NCBI GenBank assembly: GCA_030044395.1
Contig: JASHVW010000367.1
Location: 1-5,785 of the forward strand
DNA from: Verrucomicrobiia bacterium
GTDB taxonomy: Bacteria; Verrucomicrobiota; Verrucomicrobiia; Limisphaerales; UBA11358
Direction: 5' to 3'
DNA length: 5,785 nucleotides
The position numbers were made by a program, and so were the translations under genes. The notes under the pieces are model-generated. The model did not search any database, was not told where the DNA came from, and saw only the letters and a list, made by a program, of their open reading frames with translations. Positions 1-5,785 of this stretch are shown in pieces. Position 1 is the stretch's first letter, and the number at the start of each line of letters is the position of its first letter.

Positions 1-3000
1 ACCAATGGCACGCTGGATGTGAGTGGGCTTTCAGCCGGGATAGCGACGACCCAGCCGGTGGGGTTAGACGGCGGGACCTTTATCGGCGGTGGGTCCGTGG
101 GAGCGCTCGGCACTACCAACGGCGCCTTCACATTTAACGTGAGTCCGAGCACGCTCAACCTCACCTCTGCCTCGCTGGCCACAGGCGGCACGACGAACTT
201 GATTAATATCACCACCGTGTACGGAATTTCAGGCTATCCCGTCTCAATTCCGATCGTTAAATACTCGGGGAGCCTCGGCGGATCAGGAAATAATTTCGGC
301 ATCGGTACGGTGCCCAACGCGGACACCATCGGCTACGTTTCCAATGACGTCACTCATTCGGAAATCGTCCTGGTCCTGTTGAACGGTCCCAAAGTGCTCA
401 CCTGGACAGGAACCAACCCGGTGAACCCGACCTATTGGGACGTGGACACCACAACCAACTGGATTGCCTTTAAAGGCACGGCGGGCGCCTCGCCGTCTGT
501 GTTCAATCAGGCCGACTCGCCCATTTTCGATGACACGGGCAGCGGCACGGTGAGCGTGGAGGACGTGGTGGAACCCGGCGTGATGGAAGTGACCAACAAC
601 GCGGTGACCTATACCTTCACCGGTCCCGACACTATTTCCGGGTTGGGCAGCGTCATCAAGTCCGGCACGGGAACGATGATCCTGGACAATGGCGGAAACA
701 GCAGCCTCTACGCCCCGGCTCCCATGATGATTGACAGCGGCACAGTGCAGTTGGGAAACAACGACTCCAATGGCGCCATCGTCGCGCCCAAAGGCATCGT
801 GGACTATGGCTCGTTGGTGTTTGATCGAAGCAACAACACGACGAACACTGCCAACATATCCGGAACCGGGTCGTTGTCACAGACGGACACCAACATTGTG
901 ACCCTGAGCGGCAACAGCTCTTTCAGCGGCGGAGCGACCGTAGCCTCGGGCACAGTGCGCACTGCCAGCAGCACTGCGCTTGGATCCGGAACCGTTACCA
1001 TCAACAGCGGCGCGACGCTGGACGTGGACGGGCAGACGGTGACCAATGAAGTTATGGTTGCCGGCGAAGGCGTTGGGGGAAATGGCGCGATTTACAATTC
1101 CGGCGCAGCCAGCGAGAACGCCATGCTCAACGTGATGATGACCGCGGACACGTATTTTGGAGGCACCGGACGGTGGGACATCCGGGGCACCGGGGCGACC
1201 CTTTCGACGAGTAGCAATCCCTACAACCTCTTCAAGGTTGGCGCCAACCAGGTTTCACTCGTGGATGTGGGCGTGGATCCGGCGCTGGCCAATATCACTG
1301 TGGAAGCCGGTCTTTTCAGCATCCAGGAATCCAGCTCGAGCCTCGGTAATCCGTCGGATACCCTCACCGTGGACGCCGGCGCGACGCTGGATTTCTACGC
1401 CGATACCACTTACTACACAAAGGTATTTGATCTGAATGGCAATGGCGTAGCAACCACGTTGAGTTGCTCCTCGGGCATTGGCAACACCATCAGCGACAGT
1501 CCATTTACCTTGAACGGCACTTGTGTCTTCAGTCCCGCGGCCGCCACCACCTTGATATTCCTGGGCGATTGCACCCTGGGTGGCACCGGCGCTTACCTGC
1601 AGACCGGCGCCGGCACCAACATCTTCGCCACCGGTTCCACGGCAACCTACAGCGGCGGCACGACCGTCAGCAACGGCACGCTGTGTGTGGACGGCAGTTT
1701 GTCCGGAACCGTACAGGTTGATCACGGCGCCGAACTCGCCGGCACAGGCACAGCAAGCGGGAATGTGACGGTGCAAGCCGGCACGATTGCCCCTGGCGAT
1801 CCGGACAACTCGATCGGAAACGCGTCTGGCACACTGACGGCCGGCACGCTCACTTTGAGCAACGCGACGGTCCTCCTTTCTCTGGATACCACGCCGACGG
1901 CCTCCGACAACGACACCGTGGCGGCGACCAGCGGCCTGACGGTGATCGGCACCAACACGCTGGAGATTGCGCCGCTGTCGTTCATGAGTGTGGGAGACGT
2001 TTACACTCTCGTCACTTATGGCGGCGCGACGCTTCCGAGCACCGCCACCAATCAATTGAAGGTGGTTTCCACCCGACCGTTCTTCTCATTCTCGGTGCTT
2101 GATCCCTCCACCACGCCTGGCACGATCCAAATCAAGGTGCTCACCGCCGTCGGGAATGATATTTGGACGGGCGCCTATTCCTCGACGTGGGACTCGGTCA
2201 CGACCAACTGGACGCGTAACTCCAATCCCGTGACCTTTATCGAGGGCGACGTTGCCAATTTTGATGGCAGTTCTTCCATCACGAACATCAACGTTTCCGG
2301 TCTGGAACAGGCATCGGGAATCAACGTCAGCGCCTCCCAGGTGATCAGTTTCCTGGGCTCCGGCTCGATCAGCAACGTAGGCCCATTGAATGTGACCGGT
2401 AACGAGCTGAAGATTGACAACTCGGGCGCCGACAGCTTCCCCGGGACCATTACCGTGGCCGATAGTTCGACGCTACAGGTGGGGAATGACGACACCAACG
2501 GAAGTCTGGGTCTGACTGCGGCAGCCGCCGGCCTGTTCACCAACAACGGCACGCTGCTTTTGGACCGCAGCGACAGCGCGCTGGTTTTGAGCAACATCAT
2601 CACCGGCGGTTTTACCGGAGCGATCACCAATATCGGGACCGGCACGGTGACGCTGGCAGGAGCCAACACCTTTGATGGAAACGTCACGGTGCAGAGCGGA
2701 ACCTTGGCGGCAAATAATAACACTGCCCTGGGCAACGCGACGCTCGCTTCCACGTACGTGGACCCGGGCGCAAGCCTGGGTATAGCGAGCCAGACCGTCA
2801 GCCTCGGTGCCGTGCAGATATACGCCTCCGGGTCCGGCGTGGGTGGCCAAGGCGCGATTGTGGACAACACGGGCAGCAGCACCTATGTGGGGGCTGCGGG
2901 TACCTTCTACAACCTCACGATGTTGGGTGACACCACCATCGGCGGCTCGGGCCGCATGGATATGCGCAATTCCACCGCCACGCCTTCTTTGTCCACCGGC

Positions 3001-4182
3001 GGCCAACCCTTCAACCTCACCAAGGTGGGCACCGCCCTGTTCCAGACGGTCAACGTGAATGTGGACTCGGCGTTGGCCAACATCAATGTGGAGAACGGGA
3101 CGTTTGGCCTGCAGGGAACTTACTTGCTCGGATTTGGCGATACCTCCAGCAACTTTGTGGTAACCAGCGGAGGGGATCTTGACATGTATGCGCTGTCAGA
3201 ACCTCCCGCCGTGCCATTTGTCAAGGGCCTGATCATTGAAAATGGCGGGATTGCTTCTTCATCAAGCGGCAACTCCTTCTGGGATGGCCCGGTGACTTTG
3301 GCCGGCGGCACCAATATCTTCAAGTTGAACAGCGGCGACATGTACCTGGAAGCGGGCATCAGTGGCCCCGGCGATTTGGAAACCGAGGGTAGCGCGACGC
3401 TCACCGTGACCAACCAGCCCGTGACTTATACCGGCAACACCATCCTTACCGGTGGCACGTTGGCGCTGCAAGGCTCCGCGAATCTCACCAATAGTCCCGT
3501 CATTTATCTCGGCGGGGCGACTTTGAGCGCGAACGGCACCATCGCGGGTGACTTTGAACTCGTCAGTGGACAGTCGTTGTTCAATGGCGGCACGATTGTC
3601 GGACCGTTGCTGGCCGATGCAGGCTCGCTGGTCAATCCGGGCGCCGGCACGACGACGGCGACTGTGACCGATACGAATTCCATCACCTTGAACGGCAAAG
3701 TGGTGATGGACCTCAATCAAACGAAAACGCAGGTCGCCGACGAGATGGTATCGCCAAGCATTACGGCCAACGGCACGCTGGTGGTGACAAATCTGGGACC
3801 GGATTTGGAAACTGGCGCCAAATTCCAATTGTTTAGCACTGCCGTGAGCGGGAGTTACAGTGTAAGTCTGCCATTGACGAGCGCGTCGGGCGCGGTGACC
3901 TATGTCTGGCAGAACAATCTCGCAGTGAACGGTTCCGTCACCTTGACAAGCGGGGCGCCCAACCTGACTCCCGCGAAAATCAAGACCTTGATCGCCAACG
4001 GCAACATCACGTTGACGTGGCCAACCAACCAAATCGGCTGGACCTTGCAGATGCAGACCAACAGCCTGAGCGTCGGCATCAGCACCAACTGGGTCGCTGT
4101 GCCGAATTCAACCGAGACCAACCAGCTAACGATACCAGCGACCAACGGGGTCACGTTCTTCCGTCTGACGTATCAACCGTAA
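1..4182 (+). CDS. Giant autotransporter-associated beta-strand repeat protein, 3' part (start lies upstream of window)
   Basis: The frame is open from base 1 to the TAA at 4180-4182 and gives 1393 visible residues. The GTG at 19 is an internal codon, because the frame continues to the left edge. The protein is rich in Thr, Gly, Ser, Asn and Val, poor in charged residues, and made of short strand-turn units. Units of the autotransporter-associated beta-strand (PATR) type lie near residues 219-245, 298-345, 535-570, 880-915 and 1130-1160, with cores such as GTVTLAGANTFDGNVTV and STATYSGGTTVSNGTL. This suggests a long right-handed beta-helix, exported and surface-exposed. Residues 1-131 are the end of one module, 132-718 and 719-1319 are two homologous modules, and 1321-1393 is a separate C-terminal domain. 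No catalytic motif, autotransporter barrel, LPXTG or PEP-CTERM signal is visible. The true function is unknown; adhesin, surface-layer or polysaccharide-binding roles are all possible. Family assignment is fairly secure, function is not. Confidence 0.9.
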   Translation, partial: TNGTLDVSGLSAGIATTQPVGLDGGTFIGGGSVGALGTTNGAFTFNVSPSTLNLTSASLATGGTTNLINITTVYGISGYPVSIPIVKYSGSLGGSGNNFGIGTVPNADTIGYVSNDVTHSEIVLVLLNGPKVLTWTGTNPVNPTYWDVDTTTNWIAFKGTAGASPSVFNQADSPIFDDTGSGTVSVEDVVEPGVMEVTNNAVTYTFTGPDTISGLGSVIKSGTGTMILDNGGNSSLYAPAPMMIDSGTVQLGNNDSNGAIVAPKGIVDYGSLVFDRSNNTTNTANISGTGSLSQTDTNIVTLSGNSSFSGGATVASGTVRTASSTALGSGTVTINSGATLDVDGQTVTNEVMVAGEGVGGNGAIYNSGAASENAMLNVMMTADTYFGGTGRWDIRGTGATLSTSSNPYNLFKVGANQVSLVDVGVDPALANITVEAGLFSIQESSSSLGNPSDTLTVDAGATLDFYADTTYYTKVFDLNGNGVATTLSCSSGIGNTISDSPFTLNGTCVFSPAAATTLIFLGDCTLGGTGAYLQTGAGTNIFATGSTATYSGGTTVSNGTLCVDGSLSGTVQVDHGAELAGTGTASGNVTVQAGTIAPGDPDNSIGNASGTLTAGTLTLSNATVLLSLDTTPTASDNDTVAATSGLTVIGTNTLEIAPLSFMSVGDVYTLVTYGGATLPSTATNQLKVVSTRPFFSFSVLDPSTTPGTIQIKVLTAVGNDIWTGAYSSTWDSVTTNWTRNSNPVTFIEGDVANFDGSSSITNINVSGLEQASGINVSASQVISFLGSGSISNVGPLNVTGNELKIDNSGADSFPGTITVADSSTLQVGNDDTNGSLGLTAAAAGLFTNNGTLLLDRSDSALVLSNIITGGFTGAITNIGTGTVTLAGANTFDGNVTVQSGTLAANNNTALGNATLASTYVDPGASLGIASQTVSLGAVQIYASGSGVGGQGAIVDNTGSSTYVGAAGTFYNLTMLGDTTIGGSGRMDMRNSTATPSLSTGGQPFNLTKVGTALFQTVNVNVDSALANINVENGTFGLQGTYLLGFGDTSSNFVVTSGGDLDMYALSEPPAVPFVKGLIIENGGIASSSSGNSFWDGPVTLAGGTNIFKLNSGDMYLEAGISGPGDLETEGSATLTVTNQPVTYTGNTILTGGTLALQGSANLTNSPVIYLGGATLSANGTIAGDFELVSGQSLFNGGTIVGPLLADAGSLVNPGAGTTTATVTDTNSITLNGKVVMDLNQTKTQVADEMVSPSITANGTLVVTNLGPDLETGAKFQLFSTAVSGSYSVSLPLTSASGAVTYVWQNNLAVNGSVTLTSGAPNLTPAKIKTLIANGNITLTWPTNQIGWTLQMQTNSLSVGISTNWVAVPNSTETNQLTIPATNGVTFFRLTYQP
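394..2154 (+). repeat. Protein-level tandem module 1 of the giant repeat protein (about 587 residues)
   Basis: This module opens with VLTWTG, then WDVDTTTNW, and corresponds in order to the next module. Landmarks are DSGTVQLGNNDSNG (733), GVGGNGAI (1072), GTGRWDIR (about 1165) and VDPALANITVE (1273). It ends with a strand-rich segment that closes in IKVLTAVG. It carries all four cysteines seen in the 1393 residues, at about residues 489, 508, 524 and 562. The boundaries are judged by eye from the recurring WTG...W...TTNW opening. Confidence 0.75.
2155..3957 (+). repeat. Protein-level tandem module 2 of the giant repeat protein (about 601 residues)
   Basis: This is the second copy of the module that begins at 394. 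It opens with NDIWTG and WDSVTTNW. The landmarks recur in the same order: DSSTLQVGNDDTNG (2461), GVGGQGAI (2836), GSGRMDMR (about 2947) and VDSALANINVE (3061). Offsets between matching landmarks are 1728-1788 bases, so the copies are nearly collinear with small indels. In the best-matched stretch 12 of 19 residues are identical, so the duplication is old rather than recent. It contains no cysteine. Confidence 0.75.
3961..4179 (+). other. C-terminal domain of the giant repeat protein (verrucomicrobial type)
   Basis: Residues 1321-1393 break from the repeat pattern. The order of motifs is NGNITLTWP, then GWTLQMQTN, then STNWVAVPNS, and finally a TFFRLTYQP terminus. Domains with this layout (LTWP, GW.LQ.QTN, NW..V, FFRL) are a frequent ending of large secreted proteins in Verrucomicrobiota, as I recall the family. 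A role in sorting, anchoring or simple capping of the beta-helix is possible, but nothing in the sequence decides between these. Confidence 0.6.
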
Positions 4183-4188
4183 AGCAGA

Positions 4189-4212
4189 TTGACCGGCGAG
4201 TTTGCCGGTCAA
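4189..4212 (+). other. Perfect 9-bp inverted repeat just after the stop codon
   Basis: TTGACCGGC (4189-4197) pairs perfectly with GCCGGTCAA (4204-4212) around a 6-base loop, GAGTTT. It begins 6 bases after the TAA. No T-run follows, so on its own it is not a standard intrinsic terminator. It could protect the 3' end of the mRNA or support termination at the next hairpin. Confidence 0.6.
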
Positions 4213-4229
4213 CTCAAGGGGGATTTATC

Positions 4230-4264
4230 AAGGCCGCCGGGCGCTCATCGCCCGGTGGCCTTTT
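4230..4264 (+). terminator. Rho-independent terminator of the giant repeat gene
   Basis: The 14-base arms 4230-4243 and 4249-4262 pair fully except for one G-T wobble (4236 with 4256), around the 5-base loop CTCAT. The stem core is GCCGGGCG with CGCCCGGT, so it is very GC-rich. TTTT at 4261-4264 gives a short U-tract that overlaps the base of the stem. There is no T-run on the opposite strand, so it acts rightward only. It separates the giant gene from the downstream pair. Confidence 0.85.
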
Positions 4265-4271
4265 CGTGGAA

Positions 4272-4280
4272 TGTTAAAAT
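4272..4280 (+). promoter_or_regulatory. Candidate extended -10 promoter element for the propeller gene
   Basis: TGTTAAAAT reads as TGn followed by TAAAAT, which matches the sigma-70 -10 consensus at 5 of 6 positions and has the extended TG. It lies 7 bases after the terminator, where a new promoter would be expected. No good -35 box is seen 16-18 bases upstream, because that region is the terminator stem. It overlaps the ATG at 4279, so if it is real, translation would begin at 4300 or 4330. Confidence 0.25.
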
Positions 4281-5427
4281 GACACCAAGTGCAAAATCTA
4301 TGATTCAAAATTCAACTCCAATTCATCGGATGAGATCGAACTCATCCCGGTCGGCGCCGTATTTCCTGGCCGCGTTACTCGTGTTTGCCGCCGCCATCAT
4401 CGCCGGGAGCGGCGCAGAAACCACCGTTGGCGCCGCGCAACCCATGCTGGGCGTCCTCGAGCAGTTTGAAAATGCGCCCGGAACCGGACCTGATGAAGCC
4501 CAAATGCCATCCCGCCCCGTACCCGATCCTACCAACGCCGTCCCTCACTGGCCCGGCGGCGGATTGTCGCGGCATCCGATGCTTTTCTACGGCGAGGGCA
4601 ACAATGTGCTCTACGTTGTCAATCACGGCAAAGTCATCTGGACCTGCGCCTTTACCAATGGCGGGGAAATTGACGATGCCTGGCTGATGTCGAACGGCCA
4701 CATCATTCTCACCAAAATGTTCGCGTGTTATGAAGTGACCCCCGACAAGAGAATTGTCTGGACGTACCAATGTCCTCCCGGCACGCAGATTCACACCTGC
4801 CAGCCCATCGGCCTCGATCAAGTCATGGTCGTCCAGAACGGACTTCCGCCCCATATGATTATCCTGAACAAGAAGGATAATTCAATTGTGATGAAACATA
4901 CGCTGCCCGCCGTGAGCGCCACGGATCCCAAAACCGTTCATCCGCAATACCGAAACTGCCGCGTCACAGGCCACGGAACCTTTCTCATCGCCTGCCTCAA
5001 GCAGGACAAGGTGATTGAATACGACAAGAGCTGGCATCAAATCTGGACGGTTGACGCGCAAACACCTTGGGCGGCTGTCTGGCTCAAGAACGGCGACACT
5101 CTCATCACCGGCGACAATCACGCCTACGTTCACGAGGTGAATCCCCGGGGCAAAATCGTCTGGGGCCTCGAAAAAAGCGACCTTCCCGGCATTCAACTCC
5201 ATGATGTCCAGACCGCCGACCGGCTCGACAACGGTGACACCATTATATGCAACCGCGGCGGCGGCCGCGGCAACGCCCGCTTCGCCGCGCCGCAACTCAT
5301 TGAGCTCACACCGGACAAGAAAATCGTCTGGGTGCTTCAGGACTATGCCGATCTGCCCGCGTGCTCGGCGGTTCAATTGCTCGATCAATCCGGCATCCCC
5401 GAAAACCCCGGCGACTTGCAGAGATAA
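4279..5427 (+). CDS. Secreted PQQ-like/arylsulfotransferase-like beta-propeller protein
   Basis: The product is 382 residues from ATG 4279, which has a weak GTGGA ribosome site 8 bases upstream. In-frame ATGs at 4300 and 4330 are alternatives, and the one at 4330 gives a more compact signal peptide. The hydrophobic core is at about residues 28-43, with likely cleavage after SGA (residue 46). The mature part shows about six blade-like repeats of 40-50 residues. Five carry a K/G-x-I-V/I-W type strand, with Trp at 121, 161, 256, 295 and 351; several end in an NGDTLI-like turn (KNGDTLITG, DNGDTIICN). This pattern fits PQQ-like or arylsulfotransferase-like propellers. The classical PQQ-enzyme motif with AxDxxTG is absent, so cofactor binding is doubtful. 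Eight cysteines are present, which could form disulfides outside the cytoplasm. The end, GIPENPGDLQR, looks like a complete C-terminus. The gene lies 22 bases upstream of a DUF1080 gene, probably in one transcript. Substrate and activity are unknown. Confidence 0.85.
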   Translation: MTPSAKSMIQNSTPIHRMRSNSSRSAPYFLAALLVFAAAIIAGSGAETTVGAAQPMLGVLEQFENAPGTGPDEAQMPSRPVPDPTNAVPHWPGGGLSRHPMLFYGEGNNVLYVVNHGKVIWTCAFTNGGEIDDAWLMSNGHIILTKMFACYEVTPDKRIVWTYQCPPGTQIHTCQPIGLDQVMVVQNGLPPHMIILNKKDNSIVMKHTLPAVSATDPKTVHPQYRNCRVTGHGTFLIACLKQDKVIEYDKSWHQIWTVDAQTPWAAVWLKNGDTLITGDNHAYVHEVNPRGKIVWGLEKSDLPGIQLHDVQTADRLDNGDTIICNRGGGRGNARFAAPQLIELTPDKKIVWVLQDYADLPACSAVQLLDQSGIPENPGDLQR

Positions 5428-5440
5428 AATTCAGCCCTCC

Positions 5441-5443
5441 GGA
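5441..5443 (+). promoter_or_regulatory. Weak ribosome binding site that favours the start at 5450
   Basis: GGA inside CCGGAAATC lies 6 bases before the ATG at 5450. The other in-frame ATG at 5468 is preceded by CCCAAATCAAAT, which has no Shine-Dalgarno-like bases. This supports 5450 as the start, although the signal peptide would work from either. Confidence 0.4.
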
Positions 5444-5449
5444 AATCAA

Positions 5450-5785
5450 ATGACTCCCAAATCAAATATGAAAGACAATGCAATCCGTTTGATCACATTG
5501 TTCGCCTTGTGCCTTCCACTCATCAGTGCCGCCCAACCAACATCAAAATTTGTCTCCCCGTTCGATGGCCGGACGCTCGATGGTTGGATTCAGGACCCGA
5601 CCAACGTCACGCCGTTTTCACGCGGCGATATCATCAACCTGCCGTCTCTGGCGCGTAAGTTGGCCGGCAAGTCCGATCCGGTATCGGCTTATCTGAGCGG
5701 GAACCTGGGCGATTCGGCCACGGCGGCCCTCGCCGACTATGCTTCGGACACAAACAACGAAAGGCAATTGGGAACAGAGCTGGCC
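5450..5785 (+). CDS. Secreted DUF1080 / 3-keto-disaccharide hydrolase family protein, 5' part (runs off the window)
   Basis: ATG 5450 opens 112 codons with no stop before the right edge. Residues 1-28 form a signal peptide: a basic start (MTPKSNMK), a hydrophobic core LITLFALCLPLI, and likely cleavage after SAA. The Cys in FALC is not in a good lipobox. The mature protein starts with FVSPFDGRTLDGW (residues 34-46), the typical first strand of the DUF1080 concanavalin-like fold (FDGKTLDGW). The family includes 3-keto-disaccharide hydrolases acting on oxidised sugars outside the cytoplasm. Instead of the usual next strand (W.VEDG.I), an Ala/Leu-rich, probably helical stretch follows from about residue 63 (NLPSLARKLAGKSDPVSAYL) to the edge. 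I recall a similar insertion in some verrucomicrobial and planctomycetal members. It follows the propeller gene by 22 bases, so an operon is likely. Catalytic residues would lie beyond the window, so activity cannot be judged. Confidence 0.8.
   Translation, partial: MTPKSNMKDNAIRLITLFALCLPLISAAQPTSKFVSPFDGRTLDGWIQDPTNVTPFSRGDIINLPSLARKLAGKSDPVSAYLSGNLGDSATAALADYASDTNNERQLGTELA

Noticed and set aside
19..21. GTG as the start codon of the giant gene
   Set aside because: The frame is open to base 1 and encodes TNGTLDV, which fits the repeat pattern. There is no signal peptide after the GTG, so the gene begins upstream of the window.
1255..2055. Long minus-strand open frame (266 codons) opposite module 1, and similar ones at 2175-2882, 3262-4032 and 4882-5388
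   Set aside because: They are mirror images of well-supported + strand genes. Their translations are Arg/Gly/Ala/Val-rich with no recognisable domain, and long antisense frames are expected in GC-rich repetitive coding DNA.
4189..4217. TTGACC (4189) as a -35 box with a -10 at about 4212
   Set aside because: The hexamer 17 bases downstream, AACTCA, is a poor -10. TTGACC is part of a perfect hairpin stem, and the strong terminator would follow any transcript started here.
4189..4278. Upstream extension of the propeller gene to the TTG at 4189
   Set aside because: The frame is open, but the extension runs through both hairpins and encodes no recognisable sequence. The signal peptide begins well downstream.
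5468..5470. ATG 5468 as the start of the DUF1080 gene
   Set aside because: It is possible and leaves a good signal peptide, but it has no ribosome site. ATG 5450 has GGA at a 6-base spacing and adds only six residues.
1..5785. CRISPR array, insertion sequence, tRNA/rRNA, toxin-antitoxin or defence genes
   Set aside because: I see no direct-repeat/spacer pattern, transposase motif, terminal inverted repeats flanking a gene, cloverleaf or defence-associated domain. The repeats in the giant gene are protein-level coding repeats.

Overview
The window looks like chromosomal DNA from a member of the Verrucomicrobiota, probably a soil or freshwater Pedosphaera/Limisphaera-like lineage. I infer this from protein style, not from a database search. 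The signs are a giant Thr/Asn/Gly/Ser-rich protein built of autotransporter-associated beta-strand repeats and ending in a short Trp/Asn-rich C-terminal domain typical of that phylum. Beside it are a secreted beta-propeller protein and a secreted DUF1080 (3-keto-disaccharide hydrolase) protein, a combination common in Verrucomicrobiota and Planctomycetota. All three genes are on the + strand.

Layout. Bases 1-4182 hold the 3' part of one very large gene; its start lies left of the window. The visible 1393 residues are the tail of one repeat module (1-393), two homologous modules of about 590-600 residues each (394-2154 and 2155-3957), and a C-terminal domain of about 73 residues (3961-4179). 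The 96-base gap that follows carries a perfect 9-bp hairpin just after the stop codon and then a strong Rho-independent terminator (4230-4264). A new transcription unit follows: a signal-peptide-bearing six-bladed propeller-like protein (4279-5427), then, 22 bases later, the first 112 codons of a signal-peptide-bearing DUF1080 protein that runs off the right edge (5450-5785).

How the genes relate. All three products appear to be exported or surface proteins. The terminator separates the giant beta-helix protein from the propeller/DUF1080 pair, which is probably co-transcribed. A role of the pair in extracytoplasmic carbohydrate metabolism is plausible from the DUF1080 neighbour but is inference. 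I see no tRNA, rRNA, CRISPR array, transposase, phage gene or defence gene. The most interesting points are the internal duplication of the giant protein, a cysteine cluster confined to one of its two copies, the absence of an autotransporter barrel, the tandem hairpins, and a promoter candidate that overlaps the first possible start codon of the propeller gene.
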